Shown here piece by piece: positions 54,771 through 62,328 of a DNA stretch of 64,000 nt; the stretch's first letter is position 1, and every line of letters begins with the position of its first letter. Source of the stretch: Bradyrhizobium erythrophlei (GTDB lineage Bacteria; Pseudomonadota; Alphaproteobacteria; Rhizobiales; Xanthobacteraceae); contig NZ_LT670817.1 in the NCBI RefSeq assembly GCF_900129425.1, positions 8,274,001 through 8,338,000 of the forward strand, in the 5' to 3' direction. The translations under genes and the position numbers were made by a program. Under the pieces are notes generated by a model. The model was not told where the DNA came from. It ran no database searches and saw nothing but the letters and a program-made list of their open reading frames with translations.

Positions 54771-57533
54771 ATGACGATCCAGCAATCCATTCCCCTGCCA
54801 TCGGATGACGCGCCGGCCGCCGAGGCCGCGGCGCGCGTCACGCCAATGATGGAACAATACCTCGAGATCAAGGCCGCCAATCCCGGGCTGTTGCTGTTCT
54901 ACCGGATGGGCGATTTCTACGAGCTATTCTTCGAGGACGCCGAAATCGCCTCGCGCGCGCTCGGCATCATGCTCACCAAACGCGGCAAGCATCAGGGCAT
55001 GGATATCCCGATGTGCGGCGTGCCGGTGGAGCGTTCCGACGATTATCTGCACCGCCTGATTGCCGCAGGCCACAGGGTCGCGGTCTGCGAGCAGATGGAG
55101 GATCCCGCCGCAGCCCGGGCGCGCGGCAACAAGAGCGTGGTCCGTCGCGACGTGGTGCGGCTGGTGACGCCGGGTACACTCACCGAAGACACGCTGCTGG
55201 ACGCGCGGACCAATAATTATCTGGTGGCGATCGCGCGCGCGCGTGGATCGGCAGGTACCGACCGCATCGGGCTGGCCTGGATCGATATTTCCACGTCCGA
55301 ATTCATCGTCACCGAATGCGCGACCGGCGAACTCGCGGCGACATTGGCCCGCATCAACCCGAACGAGGCCATCGTCACCGACGCGCTCTATGGCGATGCC
55401 GATCTGGGTCCCTTGCTGCGCGAATTGCCGGCGGTGACGCCGCTGACCCGCGATGTCTTCGACAGCGCCACCGCGGAACGGCGGCTGTGCGATTATTTCG
55501 CGGTCGCCACCATGGATGGCCTGAGCGCGATGTCGCGGCTGGAAGCGACCGCCGCCGCGGCGGCCGTCACCTATATCGACCGCACCCAGGTGGGCAAACG
55601 CCCGCCGCTGTCGCCGCCGTCGCGCGAAGCCGCCGGCACCACCATGGCGATCGACCCGGCGACCCGCGCCAATCTCGAGCTGACGCGGACGCTGGCGGGC
55701 GAGCGGCGCGGATCGTTGCTCGACGCCATCGATTGCACCGTGACATCAGCCGGATCGCGGCTGCTCGCGCAAAGGCTGGCAGCGCCGCTGACCGACAGCG
55801 CTGCCATTGCGCGGCGGCTCGACGCAATCGCGGCGTTCGTCGCGGATACCTCGGCGCGCGACGATATCCGCACCACGCTGCGCGCCGCACCCGACATGTC
55901 CCGCGCGCTGGCGCGATTATCGGTGGGACGCGGCGGTCCGCGCGACCTTGCCGGATTACGCGACGGCATCATTGCCGCCGACCAGGCGCTGGAGCGCCTC
56001 TCCACGCTTGACGATCCGCCGGCTGAGATCGCGGCTATCATGGAGGCCCTGCGCCGCCCGTCGCGCGAACTGGGGCGCGAATTCGCGCGCGCGCTCGCCG
56101 AACAACTACCCTTGATCAAACGCGACGGCGGTTTTGTCCGCGAGGGCTACGAGGCCGCGCTGGACGAGACCCGCAATCTGCGCGACGCCTCCCGCCTCGT
56201 CGTCGCCGCGATGCAGGCGCGCTACGCCGACGACACCGGCGTCAAGGGCCTCAAGATCCGCCACAACAACGTGCTCGGCTATTTCGTCGAGGTCACGGCG
56301 CAGCACGGCGACAAACTGATGACGCCGCCGTTGAAAGCGACCTTCATCCATCGGCAGACGCTGGCCGGGCAGACCCGCTTTACCACGGCGGAGCTCGGCC
56401 AGATCGAAGCCAAGATCGCCAATGCCGGCGACCGCGCCCTTGGGCTGGAACTGGAAATCTTCGAGCGGCTGTGCGCGCTGGTCATGGCCGCCAGCGAGGA
56501 CCTGCGCGCCGCCGCGCACGCCTTCGCGCTGCTTGATGTGGCAACCGCACTGGCAAAGCTCGCGATCGATGACAATTACGTGCGGCCTGAAGTCGACACC
56601 TCGCTCGGTTTTGCGATCGAGGGCGGCCGCCATCCCGTGGTCGAGCAAGCCTTGAAGCGCGACGGCCAGCCGTTCATTGCCAACGCCTGCGATCTGTCGC
56701 CGGTACCCACACCTTACCCTTCCCCGCAAGCGGGGGAGCGTAGGGAGGGGGCCGGCCAGATCTGGCTGATCACCGGCCCGAACATGGCGGGCAAATCGAC
56801 CTTCCTGCGCCAGAACGCGCTGATCGCGCTGATGGCGCAGATCGGCAGCTTCGTGCCGGCGACGCGGGCGCGAATAGGAATCGTCGACCGGCTGTTCTCG
56901 CGGGTCGGTGCCGCCGACGATCTGGCGCGCGGGCGCTCTACCTTCATGGTGGAGATGGTGGAGACCGCGGTCATTCTCAATCAGGCCAGCGAGCGCTCGC
57001 TGGTCATTCTCGACGAAATCGGCAGGGGCACCGCAACTTTCGACGGGCTGTCGATCGCCTGGGCGGCGATCGAACATCTGCATGAGAGCAACCGCTGCCG
57101 CGCGCTGTTCGCCACGCACTATCACGAACTCACCGCGCTCTCCGCCAAACTGCCGCGGATGTTCAACGCCACCGTGCGGGTCAAGGAATGGCAGGGCGAC
57201 GTGGTGTTCCTGCACGAAGTGCTGCCGGGTTCGGCCGACCGCTCTTATGGCATCCAGGTGGCAAAACTCGCAGGATTACCTCCAGCGGTGATCGCCCGCG
57301 CCAAATCGGTATTGGCAAAGCTGGAGGCGCAGGACCGTGGCCAAACCACGCGCGCGCTGGCCGACGACCTGCCGCTGTTCGCGGTCCCCTCGCGCGCCGC
57401 CGCCGAGCCGGCGCCGCCGAGCGAGGCGGAAAGGCTGATTGAGGCCGTGAAGGCGCTACACCCGGACGAGATGTCGCCGCGCGAGGCGCTGGAGGCGCTG
57501 TATGCGCTGAAGGCGAAATTGCCGAAGCAGTGA
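54771..57533 (+). CDS. mutS: DNA mismatch repair protein MutS
   Basis: MutS recognises base mismatches and small loops and starts mismatch repair with MutL. The 920-residue protein has the mismatch-binding Phe-x-Glu in LFYRMGDFYELFFEDAE near residue 45, the connector and lever domains, Walker A TGPNMAGKSTFLRQ near 668, DDLARGRSTFMVEM, ILDEIGRGTATFDG and the terminal helix-turn-helix region. It starts at ATG 54771. An unusual stretch at residues 647-660 (PVPTPYPSPQAGERREG) before Walker A is encoded by a palindromic repeat. The frame is kept, so the protein is probably functional. Confidence 0.98.
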   Translation: MTIQQSIPLPSDDAPAAEAAARVTPMMEQYLEIKAANPGLLLFYRMGDFYELFFEDAEIASRALGIMLTKRGKHQGMDIPMCGVPVERSDDYLHRLIAAGHRVAVCEQMEDPAAARARGNKSVVRRDVVRLVTPGTLTEDTLLDARTNNYLVAIARARGSAGTDRIGLAWIDISTSEFIVTECATGELAATLARINPNEAIVTDALYGDADLGPLLRELPAVTPLTRDVFDSATAERRLCDYFAVATMDGLSAMSRLEATAAAAAVTYIDRTQVGKRPPLSPPSREAAGTTMAIDPATRANLELTRTLAGERRGSLLDAIDCTVTSAGSRLLAQRLAAPLTDSAAIARRLDAIAAFVADTSARDDIRTTLRAAPDMSRALARLSVGRGGPRDLAGLRDGIIAADQALERLSTLDDPPAEIAAIMEALRRPSRELGREFARALAEQLPLIKRDGGFVREGYEAALDETRNLRDASRLVVAAMQARYADDTGVKGLKIRHNNVLGYFVEVTAQHGDKLMTPPLKATFIHRQTLAGQTRFTTAELGQIEAKIANAGDRALGLELEIFERLCALVMAASEDLRAAAHAFALLDVATALAKLAIDDNYVRPEVDTSLGFAIEGGRHPVVEQALKRDGQPFIANACDLSPVPTPYPSPQAGERREGAGQIWLITGPNMAGKSTFLRQNALIALMAQIGSFVPATRARIGIVDRLFSRVGAADDLARGRSTFMVEMVETAVILNQASERSLVILDEIGRGTATFDGLSIAWAAIEHLHESNRCRALFATHYHELTALSAKLPRMFNATVRVKEWQGDVVFLHEVLPGSADRSYGIQVAKLAGLPPAVIARAKSVLAKLEAQDRGQTTRALADDLPLFAVPSRAAAEPAPPSEAERLIEAVKALHPDEMSPREALEALYALKAKLPKQ
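56709..56752 (+). repeat. Palindromic repeat inserted in frame in mutS
   Basis: CACACCTTACCCTTCCCCGC, AAGCGGGGGAG and TAGGGAGGGGG form a stem-loop with a CCCCGC-AA-GCGGGG centre, matching family F at 17315. It encodes TPYPSPQAGERREG, a peptide style that this repeat also gives in chance frames elsewhere. The length, 44 bases, and the surrounding joins keep the reading frame. Confidence 0.75.
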
Positions 57534-57538
57534 GTGGT

Positions 57539-57671
57539 CCTCATCCTGAGGAGCCGCGAAGCGGCGTCTCGAAGGATGGATGCATCGCGGCTCTCATGGT
57601 TCGAGACGCGCCAACGGGTCCGCGCGAAGCGCGGCCCGATGATAAACTCCGACGCGCTCCTCACCATGAGG
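57539..57671. repeat. Bipartite palindromic repeat, family A copy 5
   Basis: CCTCATCCTGAGGAGCCGCG to GCGCTCCTCACCATGAGG, with CGTCTCGAAGGATGG, CTCATGGTTCGAGACGCG and GATGATAAACTCCGACG. It fills the space between the convergent mutS and membrane protein genes. Confidence 0.85.
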
Positions 57672-57673
57672 GC

Positions 57674-58471
57674 TTACAAGCGCTTGAGCTTTCTCCGCCC
57701 GTTCCACCACAGCGCGAGATTCCAGCTGAGGCAAGTTGCCAGCGCGAGGCTGAGCGCAATCACTGAGCCAAACCGCGACGCCGCAACATGCAGCACCGCA
57801 ATCGCGACGCCGAGCCCCATCATTCCCCAGCCGCTGTTGGCGATCACCGCCGCGGTCGGCGGCCCACCGATGCGCGGGTGCAGGATCAGTATCATGCTGC
57901 TGAACACCACCGGAAAAAGCGCGATGACGCCGCTCAGGTCAGGGCCGACCCAGCCCGACAACGTCGTAACCGTTGCAGCCAACGTTGAGACCAATAGCGC
58001 GCGCAGCGGAACATCGTACCAGCGCCGCGTGATCAGCGGCATCCTGACATGGCGGAAGCGCCGCATCAGCGGCAGGCAGATCGCGAAGGTTATGACATTC
58101 GCCATGATACCGCCGGCGAGCGACCAGTGGATGGTGCGCGACAGTATTGCAAGCGCAATCCAGACCGCCGCCGCGCCGGCAAAACTCACCAACGCACTCC
58201 GGCGCTGCGCCAGCACGACATAGGTCAGCCCCAGAAACGTCGTCGCGGCATTGATCGGCAGGCTCGCCAGCGCACCCTCGGCGATGAACGCGGCACCGTG
58301 ATCGAGCGCGAGAAACACATAGGATGGGCCGGCCGAAATCGGCAAGGTCGCGACCAGCGCGCCGATCACCGGACCCGAACGCTCGGTGATGAAAGACGCC
58401 GATACCACGAACGCAGCGGTGATCGCCATGCGCAGAACGAGCGTCAAGATGAAGGCGAGATCGGGGGACAT
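57674..58471 (-). CDS. Integral membrane protein of unknown function
   Basis: A 265-residue polytopic membrane protein with eight or so hydrophobic segments (FILTLVLRMAITAAFVVSAS, SGPVIGALVATLPISAGPSY, ATTFLGLTYVVLAQ, ALVSFAGAAAVWIALAILS, AGGIMANVITFAICLPLM, LSGVIALFPVVFSSMILIL, NSGWGMMGLGVAIAVLHVAA). The GALVATLPISAGPSYVFLAL pattern near residue 38 recurs in rhizobial uncharacterised transporters. No substrate can be named. ATG 58471 is used; the frame beyond it runs through a family C repeat. Confidence 0.83.
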   Translation of the reverse strand: MSPDLAFILTLVLRMAITAAFVVSASFITERSGPVIGALVATLPISAGPSYVFLALDHGAAFIAEGALASLPINAATTFLGLTYVVLAQRRSALVSFAGAAAVWIALAILSRTIHWSLAGGIMANVITFAICLPLMRRFRHVRMPLITRRWYDVPLRALLVSTLAATVTTLSGWVGPDLSGVIALFPVVFSSMILILHPRIGGPPTAAVIANSGWGMMGLGVAIAVLHVAASRFGSVIALSLALATCLSWNLALWWNGRRKLKRL

Positions 58472-58480
58472 TTTAAGGAT

Positions 58481-58601
58481 GTCGTCCCGGCGAACGCCGG
58501 GACCCATAACCACAGCTGTTCGTGTTGCGCGAGAGCCGTCGAACAGCGATTTCTGGAACGAGAGGACACGGCGCATGGGTCCCGGCGTTCGCCGGAACGA
58601 C
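58481..58601. repeat. Palindromic repeat, family C copy 4
   Basis: GTCGTCCCGGCGAACGCCGG at the left and CCGGCGTTCGCCGGAACGAC at the right, with CCCATA / ATGGGT inner arms. It separates the OsmC and membrane protein genes. Confidence 0.87.
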
Positions 58602-58615
58602 AATGAGTTGTGCAC

Positions 58616-59125
58616 TCACACCCGTTGCATCGTTACCGACACCTTGGGCCCGTTCTTGATGGTCTGGTAGACCACGCAATAGCGCTCGGTGAGTTTGAGC
58701 AACAGATCGAGCTTGTCCTGCGGCGCCGCCGTGTCGACGTCGAAGCGCAGGCGAATTTCCGCAAAACCAACCGGCGCCTCCTTGTCGACGCCGAGCGTAC
58801 CGCGGAAATCGAGATCACCCTCGGCGGTAACCAGACCGGTCTTCAACGGCACTTCGATCGCGGTCGCCACCGATTTCAGGGTCACGCCGGCGCAGGCGAC
58901 CAGCGCTTCCAGCAGCATGTCGCCGGAACACAATTCGAGGCCGGAACCGCCAGTGGCGGGATGCAGGCCCGCCACCGCCAGCGCCCGGCCGGTCTCGACC
59001 TTGCAGGCGATGCCTTCGTTATCGATCGACCCCTTGGCCTTCAGCGTGATGAAAGCGGCTTTCGGGTCCGATTTGTAGCGGTCCTTGATCGGGGCCTGCG
59101 TGGCGCGGAGTTCGGCGGCGTCCAT
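58616..59125 (-). CDS. OsmC family protein
   Basis: A 169-residue OsmC/Ohr-like protein, probably a thiol-dependent peroxidase or related stress enzyme. The two reactive cysteines are in LELCSGDMLLEALVACAGVTL (spacing typical of OsmC); it has the HPATGGSGLELCSG lead and a C-terminal ERYCVVYQTIKNG with a third Cys. ATG 59125 is preferred over a frame running 22 codons upstream. The peroxide substrate, organic or hydrogen peroxide, cannot be told. It follows the ABC transporter genes on the same strand. Confidence 0.9.
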   Translation of the reverse strand: MDAAELRATQAPIKDRYKSDPKAAFITLKAKGSIDNEGIACKVETGRALAVAGLHPATGGSGLELCSGDMLLEALVACAGVTLKSVATAIEVPLKTGLVTAEGDLDFRGTLGVDKEAPVGFAEIRLRFDVDTAAPQDKLDLLLKLTERYCVVYQTIKNGPKVSVTMQRV

Positions 59126-59181
59126 TTCTTCTCTCCCGAATTTCAACTGAGTGTCGGATTTAATCGCTCGGGGCGCCGATG

Positions 59182-59967
59182 TCACCACCACATCGCTTCG
59201 CCGGCGTTCGATTTCGGCTCGGCATCGGGCACGTTGCGGTCGAGCGAGCGGTCCAGCGCGGTCAGCACGCGGCGCTTGAAGTTGTCGAAGTGCGGCGATT
59301 GGCGGTCGCGCGGCCGTGCCAGATTGATCCTGATTTCCTCGAACAAGCGGCCCGGACGCGGCCGCATCACCAGAACGCGGTCGGCCAGCACCACGGCCTC
59401 GTCGACATCATGGGTCACCAGCACCAGAGTCGGCCGGGTATCGGCCCAGAGGTCGAGCAGATGGTCCTGCAAATCCCGCCGGGTAAAGGCATCCAGCGCG
59501 GAGAAAGGCTCGTCCAGCAGCAGCACTTCCGGTTGCGGCACCAGCGCACGCGCGATCGCGACCCGCTGCGCCTGTCCACCGGACAATTCACGCGGCCACG
59601 CACCGGCCTTGTCGGCGAGGCCGACCCGCGCCAGCGCGCGGGCGACTTTCTCACGGCGGGTATCGGCGGGCAGTTCCGAGAGGCCGAAACCGATATTTTC
59701 GGCCACGCTGAGCCACGGAAGCAGCCGCGGCTCCTGAAAGATGATGCCGATTTTCGCATGCGGCGCCGAGATAGCGATATCATCGAGCGTCACAGTGCCT
59801 GACGTGGCGCGGTCGAGGCCGGCGATGGCGCGCAGCAGCGTCGACTTTCCGCAGCCGGAGCCGCCGATGATGGCGACGATCTCGCCGAGTTCGATTTCCG
59901 CGGAAAACCGCTCCAGCGCGTGGACGCCGTTGGGATAGGTTTTGCCGACGCGATCCAGCACCAGCAT
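59182..59967 (-). CDS. ABC transporter ATP-binding protein (SsuB/TauB type)
   Basis: A 261-residue importer ATPase of the nitrate/sulfonate/taurine family. Walker A is GGSGCGKSTLL (about 35-45), Q-loop FQEPRLLPW, signature LSGGQAQRVAIARAL near 128, Walker B VLLLDEPFSALD, and H-loop LVTHDVDEAV. The ATG at 59967 shares one base with the permease stop (TGATG), indicating coupling. The substrate is probably an aliphatic sulfonate or similar, not fixed by sequence. Confidence 0.94.
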   Translation of the reverse strand: MLVLDRVGKTYPNGVHALERFSAEIELGEIVAIIGGSGCGKSTLLRAIAGLDRATSGTVTLDDIAISAPHAKIGIIFQEPRLLPWLSVAENIGFGLSELPADTRREKVARALARVGLADKAGAWPRELSGGQAQRVAIARALVPQPEVLLLDEPFSALDAFTRRDLQDHLLDLWADTRPTLVLVTHDVDEAVVLADRVLVMRPRPGRLFEEIRINLARPRDRQSPHFDNFKRRVLTALDRSLDRNVPDAEPKSNAGEAMWW

Positions 59968-60818
59968 CAGGCCGCTCCACTCTGGCGGCCAAAGGCATCC
60001 TGCCAGCGCAGCAGCGGCGCCGAGCCGATCTCGATCAGCCAGTCGGTGGTCTTGCCGAGAATGGCGAAGATCACGATCGCGGCCAGGATCTGCGCCGGCT
60101 TGCCGAGCTGCTGGCCGTCAATCAGGAGATAGCCGAGCCCCTCGGACGCGCCCATGAACTCGGCGGCGACCACGAACATCCAGCCCAGCCCGAGGCCGAC
60201 CCGCAGCGCGACCACATAGGCCGGCAACACCGCTGGCAACAAAATGCGCCGGATCATCGCCGGCCCGGAAAGGCGGAAGGTGCGGCCGACCTCGACGATC
60301 TTGCGATCGACCGACAGGATCGCGCCCATCACGCCGAGATAAACCGGGAAAAACACCCCGACCGCGATCAGCACGATTTTCGAGGTTTCGAAAATGCCGA
60401 GCCAGAGGATGAACAGCGGCACCCAGGCGATCGACGGAATCGCGCGGAGCGCCTGCACCGTAGGATCGAGCAGCCGGCGCGCCAGGCCCCAGTAGCCCGA
60501 GACAGCGCCGAGCACCGTGCCCGCGATCACGCCGAGGCCGAAGCCCAGGACCACGCGGGTCAGCGTCGCCACGATATGACGCGCAAGTTCGCCGCTGCGC
60601 GCCAGTTCGACAATGGCGGCGAAAATCCTGGTCGGCGGCGGCACCAGCCGTCCGTTGGACAGGCCGAGCCAGACCACGATCTCCCAGACCAGCGCGAGGC
60701 CAACCGGCAGCAACAGCCCCAGCGCCGGCCGCGCCCAGCGCCGCAGCCGGCCGGTGGGTGCGGGCGTCGCGATCGGATCGGTTCGTTCGGGCGCGGAAAG
60801 TTCAACCGTCATGGCCAT
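59967..60818 (-). CDS. ABC transporter permease (SsuC/TauC type)
   Basis: A 283-residue inner-membrane permease with about six membrane spans (ALGLLLPVGLALVWEIVVWL, LTRVVLGFGLGVIAGTVLGA, LDPTVQALRAIPSIAWVPLF, IVLIAVGVFFPVYLGVMGAI, AYVVALRVGLGLGWMFVVAA, ILAAIVIFAILGKTTDWLI). The EAA-like loop is in RLSGPAMIRRILLPAVLPAY. ATG 60818 (or 60812) is used; the frame beyond runs through a family D repeat. Works with the ATPase and binding protein. Confidence 0.93.
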   Translation of the reverse strand: MAMTVELSAPERTDPIATPAPTGRLRRWARPALGLLLPVGLALVWEIVVWLGLSNGRLVPPPTRIFAAIVELARSGELARHIVATLTRVVLGFGLGVIAGTVLGAVSGYWGLARRLLDPTVQALRAIPSIAWVPLFILWLGIFETSKIVLIAVGVFFPVYLGVMGAILSVDRKIVEVGRTFRLSGPAMIRRILLPAVLPAYVVALRVGLGLGWMFVVAAEFMGASEGLGYLLIDGQQLGKPAQILAAIVIFAILGKTTDWLIEIGSAPLLRWQDAFGRQSGAA

Positions 60819-60904
60819 AGCAAGAACGCGTCTGGTGAGGGAATGCAAGGCGGCGAACGGGGCGATGCTGCGTCCAATGTTCGCCACGAGCGAGGCCTTC
60901 TTCC

Positions 60905-61055
60905 CCTTCTCCCCCTGTGGGAGAAGGTGGCGCGCTTTGGAGCGCACTTGCGCTCCTGAGCGCGCCGGATGAGGGGTCTCTATCCGCGGAAACAGACCCC
61001 TCACCCGTCTCGCATCTGACGATGCGAGCCACCCTCTCCCACAAGGGGAGAGGGG
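60905..61055. repeat. Palindromic mosaic repeat, family D copy 3
   Basis: CCTTCTCCCCCTGTGGGAG to CCCTCTCCCACAAGGGGAG. Near-identical to 8377-8481 over its first 105 bases. It sits inside the ABC operon between the binding protein and permease genes. Confidence 0.87.
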
Positions 61056-61076
61056 AAAGAAGCGTCCGTGCCAGTC

Positions 61077-62051
61077 TCAATTCGTCGGCAGCGGGACCTG
61101 ATCGTCGATCAGCGCGTCGAGCGTTGCCTTGACGTCGACCTTGGCATCGATGACGCCGGCCTGCTGCAGCGCCAGGCCCGCGGCCAGAATCGAGTCGCGC
61201 TGCGGCGCGCCGATCCGGCTGTGGGTCAGTTCGGTGCGCTCCTTGAGCTGCTTGTCGACCACCGCTTCCGGCAGTTTTGTCACCGCGATGAATGTCTTCT
61301 TCAGATCGTCGTAGTTGGCCAGCGAATATTTGCGCGCCTCTTCATAGACCGCGAGCACGCGGCGAACGACGTCAGGGTGATCCTGCAGAAACTGTTCGCG
61401 CACATTGAGTATGCCCCAGGTGTTGGCGGCCGGATTGCGGAAGAACAGCCTGGCGCCGTCTTCGATTTCCGCCTGCGCCATCATCGGATCGAGACCCGCC
61501 CAGGCATCGACGTCGCCGCGGATCAGCGCGGTCTTGCCGTCGGCATGCTGCAGCAGCACCGGAGTGATGTCCTTTTCGCTCAGGCCGGCATCGAGCAGCG
61601 CCCGCACCAGGAAGATGTGCGGATCGGTGCCGCGCGTCACCGCGACGCGTTTGCCTTTGAGGTCGGCGACCGTCGTGATCTTGGAGTCCTTGGCCGTGAC
61701 CAGCGCGGTCCATTCCGGGCGCGAAAAGACGTAGATCGACTTGATCGGATTGCCGTTGATCCTGGCCACCAGCGCCGCGGAGCCCGCGGTCGAGCCGAAA
61801 TCGATCGACCCGGCGTTGAGGAACTCGAGCGCCTTGTTGGAGCCGGCCGACTGCACCCAGACGATGCTGATGCCGTCCTTGGCGAATTCCTTTTCCAGCA
61901 ACCCCTTTTGCTTCAGGATCATCGACACCGGATTGTAGGTCGCCCAATCGATATGAATTTCCTTGAGCGCCTCGGCCGCGGTGGCCCCGCCGGGCATCAG
62001 CGTCGCGACGGCGATCATCGCAGCCAGGGCGCGCCGTGAAATCTTGAGCAT
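61077..62051 (-). CDS. ABC transporter substrate-binding protein (sulfonate/nitrate type)
   Basis: A 324-residue periplasmic binding protein of the SsuA/NMT1-like family. The signal peptide is residues 1-26 (RRALAAMIAVATLMPGGATA). The mature part begins LKEIHIDWATYNPVSMILKQ, with GSIDFGSTAGSAALVARING, LKGKRVAVTRGTDPHIFLVR and GDVDAWAGLDPMMAQAEI, all SsuA-like. ATG 62051 has GAGGAG eight bases upstream; a frame to 62135 lacks similarity. It is upstream of the permease but separated by a family D repeat of about 150 bases. Confidence 0.93.
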   Translation of the reverse strand: MLKISRRALAAMIAVATLMPGGATAAEALKEIHIDWATYNPVSMILKQKGLLEKEFAKDGISIVWVQSAGSNKALEFLNAGSIDFGSTAGSAALVARINGNPIKSIYVFSRPEWTALVTAKDSKITTVADLKGKRVAVTRGTDPHIFLVRALLDAGLSEKDITPVLLQHADGKTALIRGDVDAWAGLDPMMAQAEIEDGARLFFRNPAANTWGILNVREQFLQDHPDVVRRVLAVYEEARKYSLANYDDLKKTFIAVTKLPEAVVDKQLKERTELTHSRIGAPQRDSILAAGLALQQAGVIDAKVDVKATLDALIDDQVPLPTN

Positions 62052-62328
62052 CGTCGATTTCTCCTCGGAGTGGGAAGGATTGAAACGGATTGCGGGCAAG
62101 CGCCACCGCGACCGCCGCGTGCGCCCGCGCCGCACTGCGCGCCTCCAAAAAACACCGTTTTATTTCAATTAGTTAAGCGGGCACGTCAACGAGAAAATAC
62201 ATTCGCTCCAGGCAGCCGCAACGAGAACAGCCTTTCTCAAAGCCGCAAGAATTCAGCATGGACCTGCTGTCGTCCCCTTGCGGAATGTCCCGTGACAGCG
62301 TCGGCGCCGTCCGATATCGGGTTAGGCC

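Noticed and set aside
62052..62328. Riboswitch before the ABC operon or glnD
   Set aside because: The 277-base divergent gap has no pattern I can link to a known riboswitch class; only a T/A-rich patch near 62155-62170.
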